DNA of 64,000 nucleotides from Ostrinia nubilalis (lineage: Eukaryota; Arthropoda; Insecta; Lepidoptera; Crambidae), in contig NC_087112.1 in NCBI RefSeq assembly GCF_963855985.1, positions 1,056,501-1,120,500 on the forward strand, given 5' to 3'. This document shows, piece after piece, positions 1-62,870 of this stretch; the stretch's first letter is position 1, and every line of letters begins with the position of its first letter. The translations under genes and the position numbers were made by a program. A model generated the notes under the pieces. That model did not search any database. It was given only the letters and a program-made list of their open reading frames with translations, and had not been told where the DNA came from.

Positions 1-835
1 TGGTGCAATATCGCCATGCAACTTTAGACAGCTGTAAATACCTCTGTAGTCCGGCATGCCGACTGCGTGTTAGCCAAGCGGACATGTTTAGTGATCAAAT
101 GTTAATCGCCAATCGAAATCGTACATCCAATATACTACTGGACAAGCTGATAAAAATGTATGTGCCAAATCTTGGTATAAATTCAATAAAAGACATTTCG
201 TTTCATACAATGTGTCACAGATTTTACAGCATGGGCGTGCGCTGCTTAACTAAAAAACTTCAAATAATGTAAACGAAATGCGCACGTAAATAATTAAAAC
301 ATTTTAAGTCTTCAAATCAAGTCTTTAAACAATATCAGTATTTCTTTTCTAGTCTTGCGGCACATTTGCTGTCAGTTATTCGCGACGACTTAATGAGTTG
401 TTGTTGATGCTTATCAACATTAGATGAGCAATATTTTAATTCAGTGCAGCTTGTCTAGTAGTACATAGAAGTCTTTGTAGTAAGAATAGTTTTATAAACC
501 ACCTGGCACGAATCGATCGAAGTATGATATCGAAATGCTGTATTGAATAGTATCATACAAACAACTTTTTTATCAATCTATTCGTGCAAGCTTGTTTGAT
601 AAGAAAGAATGTTATAATTAGTCAATAAATAAAGTGCCTTAAAGATATTATCAAAGCGTGTCAGTATTTAGTAAATGTTTTAGAAAAATTGGTAACTGTT
701 TTAATTTAATTCACCATTAATAATTGTATAGAGCTTACAGCGTTATAAAATACCAATTAAACATTTTTATTAGAATTTCATAAGGCAAAAAGGTTAAAGG
801 TCGTAGGATTAATAACACCTGGACGCGGCCTTTGT
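1..835. other. Intron sequence, nothing recognised
   Basis: This is AT-rich sequence downstream of e22. I found no coding match, no clear repeat ends and no exon for the missing vinculin C-terminus. Confidence 0.5.
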
Positions 836-51028
<50,193 letters not shown>

Positions 51029-51172
51029 CTGGAGAGAAAGAGCACAATGTTAGACATCATTACTGGTTGAAGAAGAATAGAGGAAGAACATAGAACGGGC
51101 AAAGACAACGACATCATCATTGACTTGCTGAAATTGAAACCAGAAAAGAAATAACTTACAACAATTGCAAAC

Positions 51173-51292
51173 CTAAGGTTGGATTGCACCATCTTACTTT
51201 AACAAACGTCAAAAATATGTCAAACTCCATACAAAAAACACCGGTTATTGCTATAGTTACGGTTAAAGTTAGATGGTGCAACTGAGTCTAAG
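51173..51292. mobile_element. Fold-back MITE (same family as 20128-20247)
   Basis: The ends GGATTGCACCATCTTACTTT and AAAGTTAGATGGTGCAACT are inverted, and the core AACACCGGTTATTG is shared. Confidence 0.85.
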
Positions 51293-51799
51293 AAATCTTA
51301 GCAAGCAGCTATTTTGAAGAAATAAATAGTAGGTACAGAATACAAGAATTATTTACACGCACCAATTCCCAAAGCTGATATTCAAACAACAAATTGTGTT
51401 TATTTCGATCGATTAACATTTCAAATACAAACTTAAAACTATTTCGAACTGATCAACATGTAGCCTTGTTTAAAAACGATAATTCAAAAATTTTAAAATG
51501 TTTAAATGACCACAGCAGCACAAATAAATATCTAAACGTCAACTAGAGTCCGATAAACTTGAGAAAAGACTTAAAATACAACTTCCCACCAAACAGTGGC
51601 GTTATCAACGAGCGCATAGCTCGTTATCTAAAACTTTCCTTGACAATGAGCGTTTATGTTTATGCCCGCATGCCAGAGATAGAGTAAAACAATACTTACT
51701 TACTATTAAGATGTAAATTCTCTAAGATCTACTGATAATCTGTCGATGAAGAAACTTTTTTCTATCTAACTATGTAATGAATTAAAATCTTTTTACCTA

Positions 51800-54700
51800 C
51801 GAAATAACCGGTTCATTCCATGACAAATGTTACCGAGGGTGAAAAACTAAATATGTTCTTTTCACATTAAATCTGATGAATTTTGAAAGTAAACATTCCA
51901 AATTATAATGTGCAACAAAAAAAATCTGAAAGAAACAAGTAATTTTTAAGTTATTAGTCTTCAAAGTCTATACATAAGTCAACTGTCTGAATGATCATTT
52001 TCTCTCTAATTATTGGTAATACGATTTAAAAAAAACTATCAATCTGTGAAACGTTTTGCCACTATATGATTTGAGGGTATTTATCATAGTATTGGTAAAT
52101 AGCGCCATAGTCCCAAAAAAATTGATAATCATCAAGTTTTAAGTGTGTTTTCTTGTTACTTCGGCGATGTAACACCCGAAACAAAAAAACAGGTATTTGT
52201 TTTATTATTGTACCTTACACATGGATTAGGATAACAATATTTGGTAAAAGTAAGGTCATGGTAGTAATGATTTCAAATACTAACTAATATCTGAGCATGA
52301 TACTAATTTAGTATGTTTCTTTCTTAATTAAAAACTGTAACACCCGAAACGTTTCGGGTATTACATTTTTATTTATATGTCGATAATGTGTGTATATTGC
52401 TTGGAGAAGTCAAAAAGTATTACTGTGAGGGTCCTTCGACCTCCCACTAGCGCTGGCGTCGGAAAAGGAGTCATATATTTCTATTTAAGACATTTTTGAA
52501 ATGTCGACTTAACACTAAAATTAAGGTATTGCTAAAAAGTCTCGATATTTGACATTTCCATTAAATATCGTAATTAGAAATTAAAGTAATGCTATATCAA
52601 GCCAAAAACAATAGAAAAAGCTATATTCTGAGGAAAAATTAAACTTGAACTTTGTATATTTTTTAAGAAAAGCTGCTTCGTAATTTCAAACCAGAATTCG
52701 CTCTATTTGTGTTTATTTGTTGTACTCCTTATTTTGTAGTACCTAGAGACTAATAAAACACCGATTTTATCGATAAAACGCGTTGCATTTTCGTACTCGT
52801 AACACCCGAAACAGAACCATTGTAACACCCGAAACAAAGAAAAAATTTATAAAAAAATAGTAAAACGTTTTATGTAACAGTGATTGTATGTTACATGGTT
52901 TGTAAATTTCATACTTTAGAAGTCCTGTAAGTTTTAGGTATGATTCCTTAAGAAAATTCGCTAAATTTCGAGTAAACGCAGCAACAGTCAGAACATAGAG
53001 GCAAAATCTCGTAACGCCCGAAACGCACACTTTTCGACTCATATTTTCGTTATCCTACATTCTAAGCTGTACAAACTTTATTATTTAGATAAAACAACTA
53101 AAAACGGACAGATTAAGGCACTAATATTATTAAAATACTATTTCAAAATACAAGAAATTCTTGAATATGTGTGTGGGTGTTTCTCTGCTATTTGGAAAAT
53201 CGTCCATACAAGACTGTCCTGAAGTAATTTTATTAATTGTTGAGAAATTTTGCTAATGAAATTCAGGGCAATAGTAATTTAAATACATATCTAAAAAAGC
53301 CCACACATTTTCCCCTTAGTTTTTGAGTTATTGGCGATTTTTCGCAAAACTGCGACAGGGGACTGTTGTAACCACCCAGGGGAATGTTTTATGGACAAAA
53401 ACAATTAGTATTTTTCTTTAAGTAAACAAACTCTTTATTTTTCTTTGCCATTATAAAAATATGTAAGTTTTTGAAACAAAAAATATTATTATTAAAACAA
53501 ATATTACTAATTTATAATGACTTTTCTTAAGCCTAATAACAGTAGCATTAAATTTAACGAACAATTAAGTTTTAAGACTTAAATTGTATGACACTAAAGT
53601 CAATCTTTATAATAATCAAAAATGTAGTATCCTGCCTTTTAAAACAGAACCAAAAAAATACAAAAAGTAATAAACAAAAAACATTATTACTGCTAATTTT
53701 TGTTTTTTGACCCCGTTTCTGGTGAATGTAATATTGAAACGCTATTCTTGTTATTTCGTGTTGGGTCAGATGATCTTAAAGGCGCCTGATGTTCTTCTGC
53801 GAAATCTTCTGAATCAAATGTAGGTATTTTCTCTTCCGAAATTATTTGTTCATTATCATCATAATCATTTCAGCCATAGGACGTCCACTGCTGAACATAG
53901 GCCTCCCTCAAAGACTTCCATGTTGATCGATTCGTAGCGGCCTGCGTCCAGCGCCTTCCTACTACCTTTATAATGTCGTCGGTCCACCTTGTGTACCGTA
54001 AAACGCAGCGTGGGACGTCCACGCGGCCTCCACTACAGAACCTTGCTGCCGATGGGCCATCAGTTCTGCGTACTATGTGCCTTCCTATTGCCACTTCAGC
54101 TTGCTAATCCGTCGGGCTATGTCACCGACTTTAGTTCGTTTACGGATCTCCTCATTTCTGATTCGATCTCGTAAAGAAACACAAATTATTTGTTATGTCT
54201 TCATGACTTTCTTTTTTGCACGAAACTTAGCACAGTGCTCCCTCCAAACCTTTTTTACAGCCTTATGCTCACGACAACTCATATCTTTAACTGATTTTAA
54301 TTAAAGTTTTACTTTTTTCTTCTTTTTTTCAATTTTTCTTGTAGGGTAATGTTTCAAGTCGATGATATCATAATTGCACAGCTATACGTTTTTGTTCTAG
54401 AAATTCTTCTCATGTTTCGCGTAGCTTCTTTTTCAGTGAAATTTTGAGATAATACCTACTAAAAAGACGTTATTTTAGTGGTCAAAACCTAGGAAAACAG
54501 TAGTATGAACAGTCCCCTGTGGTATGAACAGTACCCTGTGCTATGAAATGACAGGGGAATGTTCGCCAGGGGAATGTTATTTTTACGTGAATACTTCATA
54601 AAACAATATCATTTAAAAACATTAAAATAAACGCAACTTATGTGGCTACATACTAGAAGATTAATTAATTTAAACAAATTGTCGTTATTAAAACTCTTAA

Positions 54701-55345
54701 AATAGTAAAAAAAAGGCTCACCAGGGGAATGTTTTCACTGACTTCCGAGACGCGTGGTTCACCAGATGACGCAGTAGTAGCATTAAACAAAATAGCGGCT
54801 GGCCACTAGCTACACAACTGAACAACCTTAACACCTATTGCGTTCCGTTTCGCGATCTAAGTGCTTTGCGCCAAAACTAAATATGACTTTAAATCGGTTT
54901 TAAAATTTTAACAGGGGAATGTTTTAATAATTTGAGGACAGCATTCTCAGAAGGATATTTTGATTAAAATTATATTGTAAACATTGTTTGTGATGTAATA
55001 AGATGCTAACTGTTATTGTTAATGTATTTGGATATTTTTTTTTCAAATATCAACAGCAATATAATAAACATTTGTAACAATATGTGTAATTCTGGAAAAG
55101 GGACGTACCAGGGGACTGTGATTTGAAACGTTTGAGGTTATTTATTCGAATATTCTATGATTAAATTACTAAATATGCTATGTCATGCGAAGAATACCTA
55201 ATTCTATGTCGGTATTGATACAAAAACCTGAGAAATTTTAAGGTTTACTACATAAATTTAGCTTGGGACAGCGATTTTCCATTTAGTGGAGAAATGCCCG
55301 TGTACGAACGTAACACCCGAAACGATGGAATGACCCAACCAATTT
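51800..55345. repeat. Non-coding block with two recurring short motifs
   Basis: AACACCCGAAAC occurs at 52171, 52339, 52801, 52824 and 55312, with a variant at 53013 and an inverted copy at 52353. CAGGGGAATGTT or CAGGGGACTGT occurs at 53356, 53377, 54552, 54567, 54722, 54912 and 55109, and once inverted near 54511. The block has no long reading frame and is interrupted by an RTE-like copy. Its borders show a weak inverted match (GGTTCATTCCATGAC at 51819 and GATGGAATGACCCAACC near 55324). It may be a decayed transposon with dispersed protein-binding motifs. Confidence 0.6.
53855..54170 (-). mobile_element. RTE-like 3' end with readable RT tail
   Basis: The minus strand reads RYTRWTDDIIKVVGRRWTQA then [15 protein letters not shown], followed by CAGTGGACGTCCTATGGCTG and an ATG-rich tail. 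It interrupts the motif block at 51800-55345. Confidence 0.85.
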
Positions 55346-55503
55346 TGCTAGGTATTGCTCGTTTCTATATTTTAACATGTAAATTCTTGTTACACTTTAC
55401 CAATTTCTTGTGAACTTTAACAGTTCTGACGCGGGCACAGATGGCCATCAGAAGTCAAAGGTCATAAGCTGATGACTCTTTATCCGACTTATTTATACAT
55501 AAT

Positions 55504-55713
55504 TATAAATATTAGCCTACTAGCTTTTGCCCGCGGCTTCACCCGCGTGAAATTTAGTGTCACAGATCGGCATAAATTATAGCCTATAATGTTAATCTGG
55601 GTTACAAACAATAATACTGTAAAGTTTCAACAAAATCCGTTCAGTAGTTTTTGCGTGAAAGAGTAACAAACATTCAGACATCCAAACTTTCGCATTTATA
55701 ATATTAGTAAGAT
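55504..55713. mobile_element. Family A repeat, uninterrupted copy
   Basis: The copy reads from CTAGCTTTTGCCCGCGGCTT through AACAAAATCCGTTCAGTAGT to TTTATAATATTAGTAAGA. It serves as the reference for the interrupted copies at 18840-19905 and 35289-35735. Confidence 0.75.
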
Positions 55714-56648
55714 AATAAATAAAAATACCAGTAGCATCAATAGTAGTTTAAAGTCCCGCCTTCTGTCGGCAAACACATCATCTTATCAACCCATTCACAT
55801 CTCTACCATTCGATTATTGAAATGTGAGCGAGAATCGACCCGCTCACACAAATGGCTCGATATCACTCATTACGCATTCATCGAACTTGTTCTGCGATAA
55901 GATGCGCAGGCGCCGCTCGGTTGTAAAGGCTCTATTTGGATTCCAACTGGAAACTTTAGCAAAGCTATGAAGATTTTATTGCGAAAATCTTTATGTAAAA
56001 TACTATGGGTAGTATAATGACTTCATTTTAATTTATTTAGGCTAAGTTTTAGTAAGTAAGTAGAAAAGTGTTAAGTATTGCTCATATGAAACCTTTTTAA
56101 GTCTTCTGACTTCAACCACGCCGGAACAGTAAGGTAAACGTCATCTACCCCCATCCAACACTCTGGCAGGATTAAAGGGGGCAGACGGGAATAATCCAAT
56201 TTAAAGTATGCCTTCACTTTGTTGGGACTTGTCTACGACCTATTCCAGGCAATCGAAACATGATGCTCCTGCATTAGTCTGTTTTACCAGCTAAGGGCTC
56301 AGCCTCCATTAAGACTTCACCAATATCATGATGTCATTTGTCGGTCCAACCAGCAGAGTAAACACTCGACATTGGCGAAACCAGTGTGCTTCAAATACGC
56401 TCAATTGAGGTCACTAAAAATACTAATAATAATAAACTATGACAGAATGGTGACAAAATTATCAATTTTTTAATCAGTCCCTCATTACGCAACCGAAACC
56501 TGTCCGTGCCACGCAAGCGCCGCGCCATATACGGCGCGCGCGCAACCGTACCACCATGCCGTTCATTCATTAGTTTTTTGTTCGCTATCATTGCTATGGT
56601 ATTCGGGAGCCTTATTCTGGTTCGATTTACATATTGGCAGTATGTATT

Positions 56649-56973
56649 GTGTGCGTTACCTCAGCGACATGGTGACAAATGTCGCTGCTTGACCATGGAA
56701 AGGCACAAATATAAGCTACCTATTGAGATGTCTGTAAATCTGGCTAAGGCTAATAGGTAAAAATCATGTCGCTGCAGTAACGTTTTCAAGCATTACTGCA
56801 CAAAAAACATCTTAGTTACTGCAGCGCAATCTTATTTTCTTTAATTATTCCGAAACCTTATTGGGCACAAATGCAAGATTCTCGGCACATTTACAGGATA
56901 AAATATAAGGCACTAACTTTTAAATACAGGCACATCTTGATCAGCGTCACCATGTCGCTGAGGTAACGCACAC
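56649..56973. mobile_element. Inverted-repeat element with perfect 28-bp ends
   Basis: GTGTGCGTTACCTCAGCGAC ATGGTGAC at 56649-56676 is exactly inverted at 56946-56973. Inside, GTCGCTGCAGTAACG (56768) and GTTACTGCAGCG (56815) form a second, inner inverted pair with a related core. No coding frame. Confidence 0.8.
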
Positions 56974-57333
56974 GTATGTATTAATAATTGATTCAGATCT
57001 ATAAGATAAGTCAAGCTCCCTAATTGTAGAGCGAAGGTTAAGTTACGTGAGACTATGCAATGGTGTTAGTAGAGCCACAGAACAAATAAATATGTAGAGT
57101 TTTATATGGTTTTACCAAAGATAATATTTCATCAATGTAGGCTATAATAGCTCAGGGTGTCTTGTCGACTAGTAGTCCTTGACTTGGACAATGTGCTCAT
57201 TCTTTTCGAAGTAACAATGCTCCCCATGAGATTTGCACTCCAACGGTAGCTGTGCTAATCGCAGACCACCATAGTAACTCTAGTATTTGATTGTGTCGTC
57301 TCAGTAAATGGTTATTTGTGTAGTCCAACAAGT

Positions 57334-57590
57334 ATGTCGGCCGTTTGGTGGTGTAGTGATTCGAAACGGACTACTATTCCGGAGGTTGCGAGTTTGATTC
57401 CCGCAAAGTACAAAAGTTTGTGTGCATGAACATATTTGTTTGTATTGAACTGGGTGTTTTCTATGTATAATATGTATGTATTAAAAAAATTTATTTTAAG
57501 TATGTTTATATTCGTTGTCTAGTACCCATAGTACAAGCTTTGCTTAGTTTGGGACTTGAAGCGCAGTGTAAAATGTCCAAGGATATTTTA
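57334..57590 (+). mobile_element. tRNA-headed SINE
   Basis: The tRNA-like head (CGGCCGTTTGGTGGTGTAGT ... GAGTTTGATTCCCGC) is followed by the same body as 25736-25999, read in the opposite direction (TGAACTGGGTGTTTTC, GTACCCATAGTACAAGC). Confidence 0.85.
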
Positions 57591-58184
57591 GTTATCTAGT
57601 CAAAAATCTGTACATAACCCAATTTATTACTATGGGTCCGAATTAGAAATCAACGCTCAATCAAAGTTTATTTTAATCTCAGTTATAGATTAAGTACGAG
57701 TATATTCTGTGATTTTTCTAAATACCTATTGAAGTTCAACCAATCAACTCTAAATTATGTTTAAGATTGAATCGAGTTAAGTTTCGTTCTGTAATACAGA
57801 CCTATAGGTCTTCCACCAGCATTTCCTGTGTATTCTTTCCGATTCCTCTGGTACATAACCGTAACAGCCAAAGCCACAAGCCACCACTAGTTATTGATAT
57901 AAGGAAACATTGAATAAGGCCGCCTGATTCACGTTCAATGAGCACTCTTAATTTCGTTCCAATGAACTTATTCGCCATCAGCTGTTCCCAACTCGTTCTG
58001 TTGGTGACTCACCGGGTATAAGTCTTTGTCCTTTTATTGCTGGTACTGTACATTTTAATCCTGGTATTGTCTGGCCTTTTTAAGGCGAAGTAAAGACAAG
58101 TCGTGGAATAAATTTAATTTTTCATGGTCAAATAAAACACATGTTTTTATTAGCACTCAAAGGTTTGTATGAAGACACTAGCGG

Positions 58185-58375
58185 TCGCCCGCGACTTCGT
58201 ACGCGTGGATCCCGTTTTACCCTCTTAGGGGTGGAGTTTCGTAAAATCCTTTCTTAGCGGATGCCTACGTCATAAAATCTACCTGCATGCCAAATTTCAG
58301 CCCGATCCGTCCTGTGGATCGGGCTGTGCGTTGATAGATCAATATGCCAGTCAGTCAGTCAGTCACCTTTGAGTT
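58185..58375. mobile_element. Lepidopteran repeat with (CAGT)n tail
   Basis: It starts ACTAGCGGTCGCCCGCGACT, contains CTGCATGCCAAATTTCAGCC and ends in a CAGT run at 58351-58366. It resembles CR1/Zenon-type 3' ends common in moths and butterflies (from memory, not searched). Confidence 0.6.
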
Positions 58376-58379
58376 ATAT

Positions 58380-61300
58380 CATTTAGATGATAACAAACGT
58401 CTTTGACCAAAGAAACTAATTATCTGAAGTTATTATGACTTCGCCGTTAGGTCATGTCAATAAATAATTAGTGCACTAACAACTTTAAGTTGAGATAGGA
58501 CTTGGGAAAAGTGGTCACGTGTTTATACAAACCGTTTATTATTTACACATAAAAATAACTAATAATAATCTGGAAAGTTATTGTTTTACATGGTTGATTA
58601 AGATGATTTACGATCAAACAAAAATAAAGGGAATTATATCAAATTGATATATTTTCGTGATGAAGTTAAGAAAATTACTTTAGAAGTATGCAAGAATCGT
58701 ATCTTTATTCGACCGATTTGAATTTACCGTGTGTTAGACTAGCAATTTTGTAGAAAAATAGACCAATCTTAAAGCTTTTAACATCAGCAGTCGTATTACA
58801 ACCTTTTATAAATCCAGCTTGTTTCCAGGCAGTTCAGTTTACGGCCAAAAACTGCCTTGTTCTTTTTCGTATTATGACGTCCGTTAATCTCACTGGGATC
58901 ATCCTGGATAAATTGTCTATGGCCGGTTTAGACTGGCATGGAGGTGACGTTCGGAAATCGACCTAACGAAATACCGGTTCCTTACCGATTCAATAATTTG
59001 TGTATTAAACATATTTTTTCGTACAAAACTGGTGTAAATAAATAATTATTATTGAATAGACATAGAATAAACATGAAATTAATTAATATCTATTCAGATT
59101 CGTTAGCAAACGCTTAGAAAAAATATATTGACGGCTGCTATACAAAGCACTATACTTATTTCTGAACGATACGACACGTGTATTTTGCTGAGCCCGCAAA
59201 AAACAAATATAAACATGTTCGTAGTCATTAAACCAAAACTTTTAAGATTGAAATGGAATGTAATACTTAATGTATGATGCTGTAAGATTTGTGTGCTATT
59301 CTTGGGTTCGGAACCCTATGGTGTTTATGAAGAACCGAATGTGTGATTGTCCATAGTAACGTAAATACTTGTGTAAATACTGAGGGCCTTTGTAGGGTCT
59401 TGATACTTATACCTTTGTTTTTAATGCTTAACTTAGGTGGAATAGAAATAACAGTGTACTTGTTATTATGCCGGATGACCCATCACGGTTTGAGGAGAAT
59501 GTTCGTGTGTACAAGTGACACGAATACTTATTATTGTGTGGTGTTACTTGATTGCGTTGCATCGACGACGTAATTAATTTGTGTTGCTAAGCAAACTTTT
59601 ATGGAATTTTATTGAGAATGGCGTAAGTAATTATTTCTGTTTTTACTTGGGTTTTTGCCTATCTCTCAAGTGATGAATTCGAAGCCCTTGCGAGCTCAGC
59701 CACAACACAATAATATGCGGTCTCAATTTTTTGCACCAATCGTGAACTAATTGTTTACTTACTAAACCTTTACTACAAACGTTTTATTAAGTGCATTTCA
59801 TCAATAGCAAAGGGTCACAGAGGTCTCCAAGTTGCCTTCGAAGTTTAGCATCATTTTCAAGAATTTAGAAAATTACAAACTCGTCATACATGTTTATATT
59901 ACCCTATTATTCGTTTTTGAGTCATGTTATAACGTAAAACTCTGTAAAATTAGTATAAAACAGAAAACTATATCAAAACAAGTCACAAAAAGTTGATCAA
60001 AGACGACGAAAACTGAATGGCTTAATTGAAACGAATTTTGACAACTAATCAAGGCTACAAACGTCAAATTGACCGTCGTAATACGAAAATTCCAGCCAAC
60101 TTCCAGTCAGAAGTCAGTCAAGTGTCACGTGACCGCTGCCTGGCTGGCCATAAGGGATCATAATACGGAAACGCAAGGCAGTTTAGTTTAAGGCGTACAC
60201 TGACTGGAATTAAGAGGTCGTAATAGGCCTGCAGGTAGGTATAAATTCTCCTCCCATTTTTTTTTTCAGTCAAATCCACCGTAGTGTGTTACCTTACCAC
60301 AGAATATTTATGTACTACGTAGTGTTACTGCCAAAATGTTCCGCTAACCTTTCCAACTTTCCATCCATTTTCCAAGACTGTGACATTTAGCGTCCTTCAG
60401 CCATCAGTTCGGCAGACGAGGCGAGGGCGCGGCGTTGTCTTGGGCGGGCCTGCCTAATCGCCAGGGGTGACATTACGAAAGAGTTGAAAAAAATAAACCT
60501 TATTCCTGGGGTATTAGGGAAACTGCTTTTGTTTTAGACTGTACTTGTGCTGCCAATGTAAAAGATACTTAATAAGAAGTATACATAGGGTTCAAGTTTG
60601 GAAAACTGGTTGCTGTTTTTGGACTACTCGAGTTGCCAGTGGAAAAGAAGACTTAAAACGTATGAATACAGTACCAGTTTGTTTTTTATGATAGGGAACT
60701 GTCTAATTGTTGACCTTTTAGCGTTATGAATTGTTTTGTTTTCGTTTGTTCATCCATTATGGCAAATGCGCATAATTTGACACCCGAAAGGGCGCTCTAC
60801 ATTCTTGAAGACAGCTTTTTTTATTCGATTACTACCAAAGCTTTAAAGAAAGTAAAAGAAAGAAGTTCTAATCGTACTGAATCTCCGAAGCACAGTCATA
60901 ATAAAATTCTTTTCGACAATGAGGTTAAACCAAGCTTGCAAGGTCCTTAAAACGAAACTGGGAAAGTGCACGATATTTATCAATTTGTGATTGCGTATCG
61001 GATCTTTGAGATAATCCAATTGTATAACCACTAAAATACAGAGGTATTCGTAAATAAAATAAATAAATAAAAATCATTTATTGTTTCCCACAACCAAAAT
61101 TTAAGTTACAATAAAAATTAAAACTAGAGTAATTCGTATTCGTAATGGAATTCCTTTCGTTTCGTTCAAAAACAATGCAAAAATACAACTTCTACTGTCT
61201 GAAAACATGTCTGAATTCTGAAAGCACTGCAAACTTTGATCGCCATTGCCAAAACCTCAAAGCTCGGGTTTTAATTGCAGAAACTGCTTTTGCTGTATGC

Positions 61301-61640
61301 CAGAAATGTGGCTTTTGTTTGGAATTCTTTGCAAATGCCTCCAGCAAAACGTTTGTTTGATGCTATTCCAATTCCAATTATAATGCTTGTAACTAAAAGT
61401 TAATGACTTTTTCCTGTGATGCATCAGTACGTTTTATTATGTTGGTTAAAAAGTCACGGATTTATCTGTTATTCTACATTTATCTTTGACCCAAATTTTG
61501 ACACGCATCACATTTCCGTCTCCACTAAATTACTAGATCCTTCATCATGATGTCATCGACATAAAACCAGCTTTATGACTCTATCATATTGATGTGAAAG
61601 TATGTTTGATTTGCCAATATTTGCATCGATGTGGATCCCT
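58380..61640. other. No gene recognised; a small GC-rich patch
   Basis: Mostly AT-rich sequence. 60400-60475 is GC-richer (GAGGCGAGGGCGCGGCG) and could be a promoter or a 5' non-coding exon, but nothing confirms this. Two stretches, 58828-58880 and 60165-60230, share an approximate inverted similarity (CTGCCTTG ... CGTATTAT). Confidence 0.35.
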
Positions 61641-61642
61641 AA

Positions 61643-62085
61643 CAGCGTTTCCAGACGTCCCGATTTTGGCGGGACGTCCCGATTTTTAAATCAAATTGAA
61701 ATGTCCCGCGCGGGACAGGCTCGGTCCCGCTTTTCGGAGAGAGACACTCACTTCACCAGACTATTGTTTGAAACGCCATAATGTATTATTCTAAAGAATA
61801 AAACTTTTTTAATTTTTTTCTTTTTTTATTCTAAAGACGAATTTAACGATAGAGTAAATCTGATTTAAAATATAATTTTTTTGTTAAAATACATTTTCTA
61901 TGGCTACTTTTGCTATCTATTGTCACGTAAACGTAATTTTAAGTCAAATAAAAAGATAAATATTTGAAAACCTTTGATTATATACGTTTTTTTACTATGT
62001 CCCGCTTCTGACGGAAGAATCCCGCTATTTTCACTCAAAAAGTACCAAAGTCCCGACTTGGTGAAAAAAAAAACTGGCAACGCTG
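61643..62085. mobile_element. hAT-type MITE, 443 bp, with 8-bp target duplication
   Basis: Inverted ends are CAGCGTTTCCAG and CTGGCAACGCTG (one mismatch). The flanks ATCCCTAA (61635-61642) and ATCCCGAA (62086-62093) are an 8-bp duplication with one difference. GTCCCG and TCCCGC motifs recur inside. Confidence 0.88.
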
Positions 62086-62639
62086 ATCCCGAACGAACTG
62101 GAAAAAGATATGTGTACAACTTATACGACAATAAGAAACTTAAAAAAAAGGCTTCTTTGAAAAGCAAAGGAAGGCAAAGGATTGACCCAAAGTCAAATTA
62201 AAAACGTAACCTATGTGCTATAATTTGAAAATAAACTATCTCTAGACAACGAATTTCTCGAGCGATTGCAAGAAACTAAAAAAGTAAATTCGAGGTACAG
62301 ACGCGGAACATCAACCCTTTATGTCATAGTAGTAATAGGTGCTATTCTGCAACTAAACTGTACAGTCTGATATGCTATTGTCCATAAATTATAGAAAACA
62401 TGTCAGCTCCATCCTAATACGTGCAAATCCACGTCCCATTCAAATGCTTCGGCCATATGGTCGCCGCCCACGGCAACAAGCGACGTAGGTGAAAAGGCCG
62501 TCGAGAAGTACTTGTCGTTTCGTAAATGGAAAAATGTATTGCTTCATACCGACTTTATTAGATGCTTTACCTTTGGTAGAGCGCAATATATATTTGCAAA
62601 AGTCGGAACCATTCAAATCAGAGAGTTGTAGTCAAATCA

Positions 62640-62870
62640 AAGTAAAAAAACTTGTCTAATGAACTGGTTAGAAGCTGGCTACCACCATCTTCTAAGTCTG
62701 TCGCCAGAATAACAATGTTAACAGCATCGTTGTGTTTCGGAAGTTTGAGGTAAGATAGCCAGTTCCTCTTTGGTTGAAGATTCCGAGTGAAACGCGCTTC
62801 CGCCTTCAGCCTGATCATCACTTTCCATCTCGTGAGATGTAGGCCAAGTCCTCCCTTGTTGGTAAAAAAC
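62640..62870 (-). mobile_element. Relative of the SINE at 47390-47720 (body only)
   Basis: GATAGCCAGTTCCTCT, CGCTTCCGCCTTCAGCCTGA and TCATCACTTTCCATCTCGTG parallel the body of the 47390-47720 element. The tRNA-like head is not clear. Confidence 0.6.

Noticed and set aside
60726..60950. 74-codon plus-strand frame starting MNCFVFVCSS
   Set aside because: No recognisable family, low complexity and no splice or promoter evidence. It is likely a chance frame.
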